NCBI GenBank assembly: GCA_965267245.1
Contig: OZ253939.1
Coordinates: 4,340,001-4,404,000 of the forward strand
Origin: JANSWY01 sp965267245
GTDB lineage: Bacteria > Bacteroidota > Bacteroidia > Cytophagales > Cyclobacteriaceae
Length of the DNA: 64,000 nt
Direction: 5' to 3'
The notes under the pieces are model-generated. The model did not search any database. It was not told where the DNA came from and saw only the letters and a program-made list of their open reading frames with translations. Shown here piece after piece: positions 25,357 through 34,279 of this stretch. Position 1 is the stretch's first letter. Each line of letters begins with the position of its first letter. A program made the position numbers and the translations under genes.

Positions 25357-26688
25357 ATGGAATACATCCCTCAAATCGCATTTTTGGTAGTAGCCGGTTT
25401 TTTTGGCTTTCTACTTTACAAGCGAATTAGTCAAATACAAAGAAGTATTTTACTTGGTCGAGATATAGATCGTACCGATAATTCAGCCAAAAGATGGCAA
25501 ACCATGGCACTAGTTGCCTTTGGACAAAAGAAGATGTTCAAGCGTATTGGCCCTGCTATTCTTCATCTCTTTATTTATGTAGGTTTCATAGTGATCAACC
25601 TGGAGGTGCTTGAGTTTGTCCTGGATGGTTTATTTGGTACTCACCGATTATTTGCCCCTTACCTGGGTGGATTCTATAATGTTCTGATGAATGTATTTGA
25701 AGTATTGGCTGTGCTGGTACTTTTCAGTTGCGTTGCATTTCTTATCAGACGGAATATCATGGGTGTGGCCCGATTTAAGAAACCGGAGATGAAAGGTTGG
25801 CCAGCATTGGATGGGAATTTGATTCTGATCATTGAAAGTGTTTTGATGTTGGCAATACTTACCATGAATGCAACTGATCAATTGCTTCAGGGAATGGGAT
25901 CTCCTCATTACGTAAGTACCGGAACAATTTTATTTAGCAGTAAGCTAATGCCATTATTTTCTGGTATGGGTGAAACCACATTAATCTTTTTAGAAAGATC
26001 GGCCTGGTGGTTCCACATTGTAGGCATACTTGCATTTGCGGTCTATGTGACCTATTCGAAACACCTTCATATTTTCCTGGCATTCCCCAATACCTACTTT
26101 TCCAATCTAAAAGAAAAGGGTTACATGGAAAATATGGAAACAGTTACCAATGAAGTTAAGATGATGCTTGGAATGCCTATAGAGGGTGCGGAAGAAGCAC
26201 CAACAGAAATTCCAAGATTTGGTGCCAAGGATGTCAATGATTTGACCTGGAAAAACATCATGGAGGCTTACTCATGTACAGAATGTGGGAGGTGTACTTC
26301 TGAATGTCCGGCAAATTTGACGGGTAAACTATTGTCACCCAGAAAAATCATGATGGACACAAGAGACAGGGCAGAAGAAGTGGGAATTAGTATTGCCAAG
26401 GGGGGCAAGGGCCTTGAAGACGGGAAGACATTATTGGGAGATTATGTCACAAAAGAGGAAATCAATGCCTGTACAAGCTGTAATGCCTGTGTGGAAGCCT
26501 GTCCGGTGAACATTAGTCCATTAGACATTATCCTGCAAATGCGAAGGTATGTGGCCATGGAGGAATCAGCATCTCCGGCATCATGGAATGCCATGTTTTC
26601 AAATGTGGAAACCAGTTTTGCTCCGTGGAAGTTTTCACCTGCCGATAGGTTCAATTGGAGCCAGGAATTAAAAGAAGAGTCAAAATAG
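25357..26688 (+). CDS. HdrC-like membrane iron-sulfur protein (4Fe-4S ferredoxin type)
   Basis: 443 residues. The N-terminal about 250 residues carry several membrane helices resembling the nitrate reductase gamma/cytochrome b-like fold, with histidines inside the helices. The C-terminal domain has two 4Fe-4S cluster motifs, CTECGRCTSECP and CTSCNACVEACP. This is the arrangement of HdrC/DsrK-type electron carriers that pass electrons between the quinone pool and soluble partners. The adjacent gene, 21 bases downstream, encodes the matching CCG-domain protein, so the two likely form a complex. The electron donor is not evident here. Confidence 0.85.
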   Translation: MEYIPQIAFLVVAGFFGFLLYKRISQIQRSILLGRDIDRTDNSAKRWQTMALVAFGQKKMFKRIGPAILHLFIYVGFIVINLEVLEFVLDGLFGTHRLFAPYLGGFYNVLMNVFEVLAVLVLFSCVAFLIRRNIMGVARFKKPEMKGWPALDGNLILIIESVLMLAILTMNATDQLLQGMGSPHYVSTGTILFSSKLMPLFSGMGETTLIFLERSAWWFHIVGILAFAVYVTYSKHLHIFLAFPNTYFSNLKEKGYMENMETVTNEVKMMLGMPIEGAEEAPTEIPRFGAKDVNDLTWKNIMEAYSCTECGRCTSECPANLTGKLLSPRKIMMDTRDRAEEVGISIAKGGKGLEDGKTLLGDYVTKEEINACTSCNACVEACPVNISPLDIILQMRRYVAMEESASPASWNAMFSNVETSFAPWKFSPADRFNWSQELKEESK

Positions 26689-26709
26689 CATTAAAACATT
26701 AACCAAGAT

Positions 26710-27510
26710 ATGAGTGAATCAATGGAAATAAAGATCCCAACTATGGCTGACATGACAGCCGCTGGAGAAAGCCCTGAAATTTTGTTTTGGGTTGGGTGCG
26801 CCGGATCTTATGATGATAGATATAAAGCCGTTACCAAGGCATTTGTGAAAATATTAAATAAAGTGGGAACCAAATTCGCAGTATTAGGGCCTGAAGAGAC
26901 CTGTACTGGTGACCCTGCCAGGCGCGCAGGAAATGAATTTCTATTCCAGATGCAGGCTATGTCGAACATTCAGCTAATGAATGGTTACAACGTAAAAAAG
27001 ATAGTAACAGCCTGTCCTCACTGTTTCAATACAATCAAAAATGAATATCCTGATTTGGGTGGAAACTATGAAGTAGTCCATCATTCTCAGTTTTTACAAT
27101 CACTTATCAATGACGGGAAGCTTGCATTGAAAGGTGGAGGCGAATTTAAAGGCAAGAAGATCACCTTTCATGATTCATGTTACCTGGGAAGAGCCAATGA
27201 TGTTTATGAAGCCCCAAGAGAGGTTCTGCAAGCCCTGGATGCAGAATTAGTTGAAATGAAGCGTTGCAGAACAAAAGGTCTCTGTTGTGGTGCTGGTGGA
27301 GCCCAAATGTTTAAGGATGCTGAAAAAGGTAATAAGGAAATTAATATTGAGCGAACAGAAGAAGCATTGGAAACTGGTGCCAATGTAATTGCCGCTGCAT
27401 GCCCATTCTGCATGACAATGATGTCTGATGGAGTGAAAAACAAGGAAAAAGAAGCAGAAGTCAAGGTAAAAGACCTGGCAGAACTCATAGCAGAGGCTGA
27501 AGGTTTGTAA
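26710..27510 (+). CDS. CCG-domain iron-sulfur protein (HdrB-like)
   Basis: 266 residues with two cysteine-rich CCG domains. The first includes EETCTGDPARRAGNE and TACPHCFNTIKNEYPD; the second includes FHDSCYLGR, GLCCGAGGAQMF and AACPFCMTMM. CCG domains hold unusual 4Fe-4S clusters in heterodisulfide reductase B, glycolate oxidase GlcF and LutA proteins. Together with the preceding membrane protein it should form a membrane-linked oxidoreductase module. A protein-disulfide or CoM/CoB-like substrate is not established in this phylum. Confidence 0.88.
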   Translation: MSESMEIKIPTMADMTAAGESPEILFWVGCAGSYDDRYKAVTKAFVKILNKVGTKFAVLGPEETCTGDPARRAGNEFLFQMQAMSNIQLMNGYNVKKIVTACPHCFNTIKNEYPDLGGNYEVVHHSQFLQSLINDGKLALKGGGEFKGKKITFHDSCYLGRANDVYEAPREVLQALDAELVEMKRCRTKGLCCGAGGAQMFKDAEKGNKEINIERTEEALETGANVIAAACPFCMTMMSDGVKNKEKEAEVKVKDLAELIAEAEGL

Positions 27511-27524
27511 GTATGATTTTAATT

Positions 27525-27546
27525 GACCAGGGGTTAGTCCCTGGTC
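27525..27546. terminator. Possible bidirectional terminator between convergent genes
   Basis: A perfect 8-bp inverted repeat, GACCAGGG (27525-27532) and CCCTGGTC (27539-27546), with a 6-base loop, sits between two convergent genes. Neither side has a strong T-run, so termination is inferred mainly from position. Confidence 0.45.
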
Positions 27547-27553
27547 TCTAATC

Positions 27554-28408
27554 TTATAAGGTGAGAAATAGTCCCCCTGAAATATTTGGTGCCGCTAAAA
27601 TATTCTTAGCATATGGAGCAAACCCAGCTGATAGGGAGATCCCCATATTCTCTTTTATAAAGTAGTTTATTTCAGGTGTGACTGACAAGTATTCTGTATT
27701 GTTTGAATATATCCCATTTACTTCCTGAGCGTTACCATTGAAAAATGATTCCACTCCCACTACTTTAAGGGCAACCAAGAAGTTATTGAATCCGGTATAG
27801 CCTATCTCAGCTCCGTACCTGAACTCTTCAGAAAACCCTTTAGTCCTGTTATTGAATCCGATTGAGACGGTAGTGTATATGTTTTTGGGATAGAAAGAAT
27901 GGCTAAGGTCCAGCATCACCATTTGATTAAATTCACCATCACCGGTTTGAAGGATGCCACTTTCACCTCCGGAACTGTCTCCAAAAGGTAATCCTGCTAT
28001 TAAACTTAAACTTGCAGCTAACCATTTATCCCGGGTTAAACCTAATTTAAGACCCAACCTGCCATCACCAATAATGGAATTTAGTTCATCCCCCGGTTCG
28101 ATGATGCCAGATTGTCTACGCATTACCTCATTTTGAGTCACTCTTACAAAAAGTGGCAAATCCACTATACCAGTCAGCCGATTGGATAGACCATATTCAC
28201 CATAGAAGTTTGTGGAATAGTATCCAAAAGTTGGGATTCTTGTAGTAGATCCATCTGGGCCAAAGAGATATTGGGCCCGTATGAAGGATTGGCTTATCTT
28301 AAAATATCCCTTTCCTTTAGGTTGAGGCCAACCTCCTCCAGCAAAAAGAGGATTTATGAATAAGATAGCACCAATGATGAGTAAAGTTCTGTTAAAAGTT
28401 ATTCTCAT
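27554..28408 (-). CDS. Outer-membrane beta-barrel protein of the two-component operon
   Basis: 284 residues with a signal peptide (LLIIGAILFINPLFAGGG). Amphipathic strands with aromatic girdles (KGYFKISQSFIRAQYLF, FYGEYGLSNRLTGIVDLPLF, LRITFNRT-like N-terminus) and a C-terminus GGLFLTL suggest a 10-14-strand barrel. No specific transporter family is recognised. It starts two bases after the BIG2-DM13 lipoprotein stop, so it is the last gene of an operon that begins with a response regulator. Confidence 0.65.
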   Translation of the reverse strand: MRITFNRTLLIIGAILFINPLFAGGGWPQPKGKGYFKISQSFIRAQYLFGPDGSTTRIPTFGYYSTNFYGEYGLSNRLTGIVDLPLFVRVTQNEVMRRQSGIIEPGDELNSIIGDGRLGLKLGLTRDKWLAASLSLIAGLPFGDSSGGESGILQTGDGEFNQMVMLDLSHSFYPKNIYTTVSIGFNNRTKGFSEEFRYGAEIGYTGFNNFLVALKVVGVESFFNGNAQEVNGIYSNNTEYLSVTPEINYFIKENMGISLSAGFAPYAKNILAAPNISGGLFLTL

Positions 28409-28410
28409 GA

Positions 28411-29340
28411 TTATTCAAATTCACCAAAACCAAAAGTTATTGAAGCAGGTTTACACAAAGCAATCACATATTGGTATGTGTCAAGTGTTACGCTACTATT
28501 GATAGCAGAGACATCAAACGATTGGGCACCCTGACCATCAATTTCTCCAAGATCGAGACCTGAGGACCTTACTGCCGAACCACTGGTTGAATTAGCCAGG
28601 TAAATATGTGTACCAAGTGCCACGCTCACTTCAAAGTCACTACTCATGGTCAGTGTTAACTCTCCTTTATCATTTGCCATTAGAACAGCAGTACCGGACG
28701 CATTGTACCCACCCGATCCTTGCATCATGGCGGTTCTTGTATTGCTACCCACAGATATTATTGTAGGTGCACTTGTTATTCCTTCACTATTGGCTGTTAT
28801 TTCTGTCATGCCATTGGCCATTGCTGTGACAATACCATTTTCATCGATACTAGCAATAGACGGTTGTGAAGATTGCCATTGGAAAGTTTTTCCTACCAAA
28901 ACATCATTTTGAGCGTTCAGAGCAGTTGCAGTAAAACTAGTGGTTTCTGCAACAGTTAGAATACTTTTATCAGCGGAAATAATAATCGTAGCTACATCCG
29001 CTAAAGACCCAACTACTGTTACTATTATATCGTTACTGCGTGTTTCTCCAAATGTGACAAGTGCTGAGGTTTGTCCAGTTGCAATCGCTGTGATGAGCCC
29101 GGTTTCACTTACTGTAGCAATATTGTTATCAGCAATTCTATACTCCAGATCTACCGATTCCACTACTCCATACTGGTTAGTATAAAATGCATCTATCTGC
29201 TTGGTTCCTTCTGGCATAAGCACCACGTTTGTCGTGTCCAGCATGATCATTGGACTCACAATTTCATCATCCAAAACATCAGTTCCTACACAAGAAATGA
29301 AGAATATTAGGATGAAACTATAGCTTAAATATCTAAACAT
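28411..29340 (-). CDS. BIG2 and DM13 domain lipoprotein
   Basis: 309 residues with a lipobox ending FISC, so probably outer-membrane or periplasmic lipid-anchored. Two BIG2-type Ig-like domains follow (ATVSETGLITAIATGQTSAL and ASIDENGIVTAMANGMTEIT). The C-terminal about 100 residues match the DM13 domain: GYNASGTAVLMAND, SSDFEVSVALGTHIYLA and a late conserved cysteine in YVIALCKPASITFGFGEF. DM13 is associated with redox or electron-transfer functions around its conserved cysteine. It starts one base after the histidine kinase stop, so it is co-transcribed with the two-component system. Confidence 0.75.
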   Translation of the reverse strand: MFRYLSYSFILIFFISCVGTDVLDDEIVSPMIMLDTTNVVLMPEGTKQIDAFYTNQYGVVESVDLEYRIADNNIATVSETGLITAIATGQTSALVTFGETRSNDIIVTVVGSLADVATIIISADKSILTVAETTSFTATALNAQNDVLVGKTFQWQSSQPSIASIDENGIVTAMANGMTEITANSEGITSAPTIISVGSNTRTAMMQGSGGYNASGTAVLMANDKGELTLTMSSDFEVSVALGTHIYLANSTSGSAVRSSGLDLGEIDGQGAQSFDVSAINSSVTLDTYQYVIALCKPASITFGFGEFE

Positions 29341-29355
29341 ACTAATTAGTATAAA
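29335..29355. promoter_or_regulatory. Palindrome ATACTAATTAGTAT at the kinase/lipoprotein junction
   Basis: A perfect 14-bp palindrome at 29339-29352 covers the last codons and stop of the kinase and the start codon of the lipoprotein. A near-identical site occurs at 63592-63612. It could be an internal operator, but it is also partly explained by coding constraints (Tyr-Thr-Asn-stop). Confidence 0.3.
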
Positions 29356-30820
29356 TTGGTAGTTGAAATGCGAAAGTCGTTCCCTGGTTGATCTTGCTTG
29401 TTAGCCTGATTGTGGCATCATGGATTTCCAGGATCTTTTTAACTATGGCCAATCCAAGACCCGTACTGTTATTGTCAAGACTTAATCTTTTGTCTCCAAT
29501 GTGATACCTGTCAAATACAAAAGGAATTTGCTCTTCAGGAATTCCTTTACCTGTGTCGCTCACCCGTATCTCTACGTACCGATCCATGGAATTAGTTTCC
29601 AAAATGATCTTTCCACCTTCAGGGGTGAACTTAATTGCATTGTCAATGAGGTTTTGCATCACACGCTCAATGAGACTAAGATCTGCGTGGACCAGCGAAA
29701 TGTCTTTTTTGAAAATTGGTTCTATTGTGATTCCTTTCTCTGTGATGATGAGTTCATATTTTTGAATAATATCCTGGATTAATTCATTGATGTAGAATGG
29801 CTCTTTCTTAGGTGTAACCTGTTTTGATTCCAGCTTTGACAATTCAAACAATTCCTCAACAAGCTTCTTTAATTTTTCAGTACTCTCCAGAATAATGTTC
29901 AGGTACCTGTCACGTTCTTCAGCAGAGTACTCATCTTTCTTGATCATTAAAGTCTCAATGTAACCATGAATGACCGCCAAAGGAGTCCTCAAGTCATGAG
30001 AAACATTGCCCACCAGTTCTCTTCTCAAATTCTCCATGGCTTTCAGGTTATCAATATTCCCTTTGATCGTATCGGCCATTTCATTGAATGTTTGACTCAG
30101 GAGTTTCATTTCACCACTGGCTGATTTTTGGGGAATTCTGGCCTCCATGTCTCCATTTTGAAACCTTCTGAAAGTGTGAATGATTGTTTGTAGGTTTTTG
30201 GTAATGAGCCAAATAGCAAATAAGCCTACGATTAGTGCAACTAATATTGTGATGGCTACTGATTTAAGTCCCAGGTCCCATAAAAACATGCTTTTCGTAC
30301 TGGCACTTACGGATGCAAAATCTTCACCAGCTAAAATAACGTACACATAGCCAATTAGCTCTTCGTTTTCATAGACAGGAGCAGCTGAGAATATATTTCC
30401 TTCAGTAGGTTTTCTGGGATCATCACCCAAAATACATTTTTGGCCTTCAGTTTCTATGAACTCCTGAATTGGGTTCAGGGCAACAGATTCAAGTTTGATC
30501 TTTTTGTAAGGAGCCACATAATTAAGGATCTTTCCTTCTGGGTTTAGCAGATACACTTCGATGCTGGGGTTTAATGCCATCATGTGGTGCATAATCTGAT
30601 CCGTAGCATCTTCTGTAATTTCCCCATTTAGGAATGGTTTAACCTCAGCAATGATATGACCAGCCATGTCAGCATTTAGCCTTTGATTTCTTTCCTGAAA
30701 GTTTTGTTCAGCTGCTTTCGTGATTATGAAAATATAAGAAAGCCCAACAGCTAATAATATCAACAGGAATGTTCCTGAGATTTTCCAAAAAAGCGCGTTC
30801 TGTAGAAATGTTTTGTTCAT
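29342..30820 (-). CDS. Sensor histidine kinase
   Basis: 492 residues. Two membrane segments (about residues 12-32 and 186-206) bracket a periplasmic sensor domain of about 150 residues. HAMP follows (LQTIIHTFRRFQNGDMEARI), then HisKA with the phosphorylated H275 in GNVSHDLRTPL, and HATPase_c with NLIDNAIKFTPEGG, DTGKGIPEEQ and GLGLAIVKKIL. It phosphorylates the response regulator encoded just upstream, overlapping it by 4 bases. The sensor domain contains one cysteine (EGQKCILGDD), which could be redox-sensitive given the DM13 neighbour (inference). Confidence 0.95.
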   Translation of the reverse strand: MNKTFLQNALFWKISGTFLLILLAVGLSYIFIITKAAEQNFQERNQRLNADMAGHIIAEVKPFLNGEITEDATDQIMHHMMALNPSIEVYLLNPEGKILNYVAPYKKIKLESVALNPIQEFIETEGQKCILGDDPRKPTEGNIFSAAPVYENEELIGYVYVILAGEDFASVSASTKSMFLWDLGLKSVAITILVALIVGLFAIWLITKNLQTIIHTFRRFQNGDMEARIPQKSASGEMKLLSQTFNEMADTIKGNIDNLKAMENLRRELVGNVSHDLRTPLAVIHGYIETLMIKKDEYSAEERDRYLNIILESTEKLKKLVEELFELSKLESKQVTPKKEPFYINELIQDIIQKYELIITEKGITIEPIFKKDISLVHADLSLIERVMQNLIDNAIKFTPEGGKIILETNSMDRYVEIRVSDTGKGIPEEQIPFVFDRYHIGDKRLSLDNNSTGLGLAIVKKILEIHDATIRLTSKINQGTTFAFQLPIYTN

Positions 30821-31533
30821 GATTCTTGATTTACAGGAATTTCATCATTGAACCTGTATCCAATTCCCCATGTAGTCATGATGTAGGTGGGATTGTTGAT
30901 ATCGGGTTCAATTTTTGCTCTTAGTCTGTTGATGTGTGAATTAACTGTATGTTCATATCCGCTGAATTCATATCCCCAGATCGTACTTAGTAACTGGTCC
31001 CTGCTGTAGCTCCTTCCAGGATTTGATGCTAATAAAACCAGTAAGTCAAACTCTTTGGGTGTAAGATCCACTCTGCTATGATCAAGGCTCACTTTTCGTT
31101 TGGCTTTATCAATTTCCAATTTCCCAATTTTTAGTACTTGTTCCACTGCCTGCTCGTTACTTGATAGTCGATCGACCCTTCTAAAAATGGCCTTGATTCT
31201 GGCGATGAATTCTCGGACACTAAAAGGTTTTGTTAAATAGTCATCGGCTCCAGTCTCTAAACCAAGAATTTTATCAATTTCCTCTGAGCGGGCGGTGAGC
31301 ATGAGTATGGGAGTATTAATGTTTTCTGCCCTTACTTTTCTACATATTTCTATGCCATCTACTTTGGGTAGCATGATATCCAATACGATTAAATCAAAGG
31401 ACTCAGATAAAGCAGTATTAAGTCCCATTTGACCATCCATTTGGGTAGTTAGCTGACATTCCAAATCTTTTAGATGGATCTCCAAAAGCTCTTTAATATG
31501 TGGATCATCTTCTATGAGAAGGACCTTTTTCAT
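30817..31533 (-). CDS. OmpR-family response regulator
   Basis: 238 residues. The receiver domain carries the acidic pair in LIEDDPHI, the phosphoacceptor D52 in LIVLDIMLP and the lysine in DDYLTKPF. The C-terminal winged helix (Trans_reg_C) includes LTPKEFDLLVLLASNPG and YEHTVNSHINRLRAKIE. It is the first gene of a four-gene operon (regulator, kinase, BIG2-DM13 lipoprotein, outer-membrane protein) and is divergent from the gene at 31695 across about 160 bases. Autoregulation of this operon is likely but not shown. Confidence 0.96.
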   Translation of the reverse strand: MKKVLLIEDDPHIKELLEIHLKDLECQLTTQMDGQMGLNTALSESFDLIVLDIMLPKVDGIEICRKVRAENINTPILMLTARSEEIDKILGLETGADDYLTKPFSVREFIARIKAIFRRVDRLSSNEQAVEQVLKIGKLEIDKAKRKVSLDHSRVDLTPKEFDLLVLLASNPGRSYSRDQLLSTIWGYEFSGYEHTVNSHINRLRAKIEPDINNPTYIMTTWGIGYRFNDEIPVNQES

Positions 31534-31694
31534 GGCTCTATATTACATATCATTTATCACGATTTTATCACAAAACAGTTTTTAAAGACAATTCATCCAA
31601 AAAAAATGGTGATAGGGTCGTGCAGCATACGCTTAGTGTCTGGATTAAACTTTAATTGTTAGTTTTATGTTTTCAATCTGAAATAGCGAAAATA

Positions 31695-32183
31695 ATGTAT
31701 ATCCCATTCGAAAATATTGACGATTCTGCCAGGGTATGGGTTTACCAGGCCAATAGGAGCTTCACAGATAGTGAAATTGATATCATTGAACAAGCAGCAG
31801 TTGATTTCTGCAACAATTGGGCAACACATAATATCCCATTGTCAAGTTCTTTTAAGACATTCTACAATCAATTCTTAGTGTTGGCTTTAGATGAGAATCT
31901 GCAGGGGGCTTCAGGATGTTCCATCGATAGTTCAGTTGGTTTGATAAGGCATCTTGAAAACAAATTACAGTGCTCCTTTATGGACCGAACGCAAATAGCC
32001 TTTGTAAACGATACAGACGAGGTAGTTTTACAACCCATGAATCAGATAAAAGAAAAAATTAATGAGGGAATTATCTCTGAACATACATTAACCTTCAATA
32101 ATCTCGTTAAAAATGTGGGTGAATTAGAGTCTGCATGGAAGGTGCCGGCAGGGGATTCCTGGTTGAAACGGTATTTTGCTTAG
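31695..32183 (+). CDS. Conserved Bacteroidota protein of unknown function
   Basis: About 162 residues from ATG 31695 (the frame is open back to a TTG at 31656, but the family begins MYIPFENIDDSARVWVYQ). It is a soluble alpha/beta protein with conserved features such as VWVYQANRSFTD, FCNNWATHNIPLSSSF and SGCSIDSSVGLIRHLE. Bacteroidota genomes sometimes label this family 'ABC transporter ATPase', but no Walker A or B motif is present, so that label is unsupported. A single cysteine in ASGCSIDSS is a candidate functional residue. It is not in an obvious operon: the next gene is 39 bases downstream on the same strand. Confidence 0.7.
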   Translation: MYIPFENIDDSARVWVYQANRSFTDSEIDIIEQAAVDFCNNWATHNIPLSSSFKTFYNQFLVLALDENLQGASGCSIDSSVGLIRHLENKLQCSFMDRTQIAFVNDTDEVVLQPMNQIKEKINEGIISEHTLTFNNLVKNVGELESAWKVPAGDSWLKRYFA

Positions 32184-32222
32184 GGATTCTTCTAATTTGA
32201 TTGTTTTAAGCGATATTGATCT

Positions 32223-34205
32223 ATGAGAAACAGCATTTTAATCTTAACGGCTCTTACATTCCTTACGGCCTGCAAAGTTTCAAAAGTTGAAAAACAATTC
32301 AACAAAGGTCATTATGACCTTGTAATTGAAAAACTGGAGAACAAATCTAAACACACGCCGGATGAGAATTTCTTAATAGCTGAATCATACCGCAAAAGCA
32401 ATCGCCTTAAGTACGCACTTCCATTTTTTAAAAAAGCTGTAGATGGACATGTCGAGAATGAGATTGCATACCTGCATTATGCCCAGTCCCTTGAGGCGAA
32501 TGAACAGTATAAAGAAGCTGAGAAAGTATTAAAAGATTATCTGGAAGAGGGTGAAGATGAACACGTTCTAAGCCTGGCAGAAGGAGAACTGGCTGGGTTG
32601 ATCGAGCTCGAAAAATTAATAGAAAAGGGAACTTATTATCGGGTCAAGAATCTCTCTGATATCAATACGCCCAACACTGAGTATTCACCGATTTACAACA
32701 ATGGACGAATCTATTTTACCTCAAATCGTGATGGAGGAAAAACCTATTTGGCAACCGGAACCCCTTTTACACACATATACCACGTAGAAAGCAAAGGTGC
32801 CAGAGTAGACCTGAATTCATTAGAACCATTATCTCCAATTTTTAATGATCCAAATACTAATGAAGGGTCGATTGCAATATCGAAAGATGGTACCAGCATC
32901 ATCTTTGCAAAAGGCAACCCTGGAAAACCAAATGGTGCTGATGATGTAAATCTGTATTTCAGTAGGTACAGAAATGGAGAATGGTCTGAACCTCGAATTT
33001 TAAGTTTATGCAAGCCAAAAGCCTGGGATAGTTCTCCTGCTCTGAGCCCAGATGGTCGAACACTTTATTTCGCTTCTAATAGAGAGGGAGGATATGGTGG
33101 TTCTGATATTTATGTAGCAAAACTTAACAGAAGGGGAAGATGGGTAGATGTAAGAAATATGGGTGATGCGATCAATACACCAGGGAATGAGAGCTTTCCA
33201 TATGTTTCTGAATCTGGAAAACTCTATTTCTCATCTGATGGACATGCCGGTTTTGGTCAGTTGGATATTTTTGAAGCCACCAGGGAAAAAGGTGTCATCA
33301 CAGTAAAGAACCTGGGTGCGCCTATCAATTCAGCCTCCGATGATTTTGGCTATCACGAATATGATGTAACAAGAGGATTTTTTAGCTCGAACAGAAAAGG
33401 AGGAAAAGGTGACGATGATATCTATACCTACATAAATGATGATCCAGACCTCAAAATTGTCAATTATTACCTAACAGGAGTGACAGTTACATTGGATGAT
33501 GGTGGAGCTGAGATAATTCTTCCAAATTCAAAGGTCACATTGTTAGATGCCAATAATCAAATAGTGGATGAAACATTCACAGGATCTGACGGGAAATACG
33601 ATTTCGTTGTTTATCCAGAAGAAGATTATTATCTGGTTGGGCAAAAAGCTTCGTATTTTACGACAAGAGAACCATTTTCTACAATGGGTAAATCTGTTGA
33701 TAAAGCAACACTGAAGGATGTTGTGACCAATATTACTTTTGATAGTAAGATCATTTTAGATCCTATTGTCATTGATAAAGCCATTGTATTGGAGAACATT
33801 TATTATGACTTTGACAAGTGGGATATCCGTCCGGATGCTGCAATAGAGCTAAATAAGCTGGTCGTCATCATGGAGGATAATCCTGACATCAGTATAGAGT
33901 TAAGTTCACACACTGATTCAAGGGCCGATGATTCTTATAATATGACATTGTCTCAAAGAAGAGCTAAATCGGCAGTTGAATACATTATATCACAGGGAAT
34001 AGCACCCAACAGATTGGCTGCCCGCGGATATGGAGAAAGTCATCTAATTGTCAAAAATGCACAAACAGAGGAGGAGCACCAGGTCAACAGAAGAACTGAA
34101 TTTAAGGTGACTCGTTATAACCAGCAAATTGAAAATGACAGTGATGTTGATGAGACCGATCGTTTTTTTGATGATGATGAGGAAGAGACTGAGACAGGCA
34201 GGTAA
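32223..34205 (+). CDS. PorE-like OmpA lipoprotein with TPR, PD40 propeller and regulatory domain
   Basis: 660 residues, lipobox LTACK with C17. Domain order: TPR-like helices (residues 20-150), PD40/WD40-like propeller blades (about 155-390, SPALSPDGRTLYFASNREGG, SFPYVSESGKLYFSSDG), a carboxypeptidase-regulatory-like domain (about 410-490), and a C-terminal OmpA peptidoglycan-binding domain (about 530-645, ENIYYDFDKWDIRPDA and LSSHTDSRADDSYN). This is the architecture of PorE, an outer-membrane type IX secretion component, although related OmpA proteins share it. The acidic C-terminal tail is unusual. It ends 74 bases upstream of the TIR cassette. Confidence 0.85.
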   Translation: MRNSILILTALTFLTACKVSKVEKQFNKGHYDLVIEKLENKSKHTPDENFLIAESYRKSNRLKYALPFFKKAVDGHVENEIAYLHYAQSLEANEQYKEAEKVLKDYLEEGEDEHVLSLAEGELAGLIELEKLIEKGTYYRVKNLSDINTPNTEYSPIYNNGRIYFTSNRDGGKTYLATGTPFTHIYHVESKGARVDLNSLEPLSPIFNDPNTNEGSIAISKDGTSIIFAKGNPGKPNGADDVNLYFSRYRNGEWSEPRILSLCKPKAWDSSPALSPDGRTLYFASNREGGYGGSDIYVAKLNRRGRWVDVRNMGDAINTPGNESFPYVSESGKLYFSSDGHAGFGQLDIFEATREKGVITVKNLGAPINSASDDFGYHEYDVTRGFFSSNRKGGKGDDDIYTYINDDPDLKIVNYYLTGVTVTLDDGGAEIILPNSKVTLLDANNQIVDETFTGSDGKYDFVVYPEEDYYLVGQKASYFTTREPFSTMGKSVDKATLKDVVTNITFDSKIILDPIVIDKAIVLENIYYDFDKWDIRPDAAIELNKLVVIMEDNPDISIELSSHTDSRADDSYNMTLSQRRAKSAVEYIISQGIAPNRLAARGYGESHLIVKNAQTEEEHQVNRRTEFKVTRYNQQIENDSDVDETDRFFDDDEEETETGR

Positions 34206-34279
34206 AAGCGTTAATTAGAATAAATATGTAATTATTAGAATTCATTCACTATTTTAGGGAAAGATCTAACTGTTTACGC

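Noticed and set aside
31656..31694. TTG 31656 as start of the unknown conserved gene
   Set aside because: The added residues do not fit the family N-terminus, which begins MYIPFEN at 31695.
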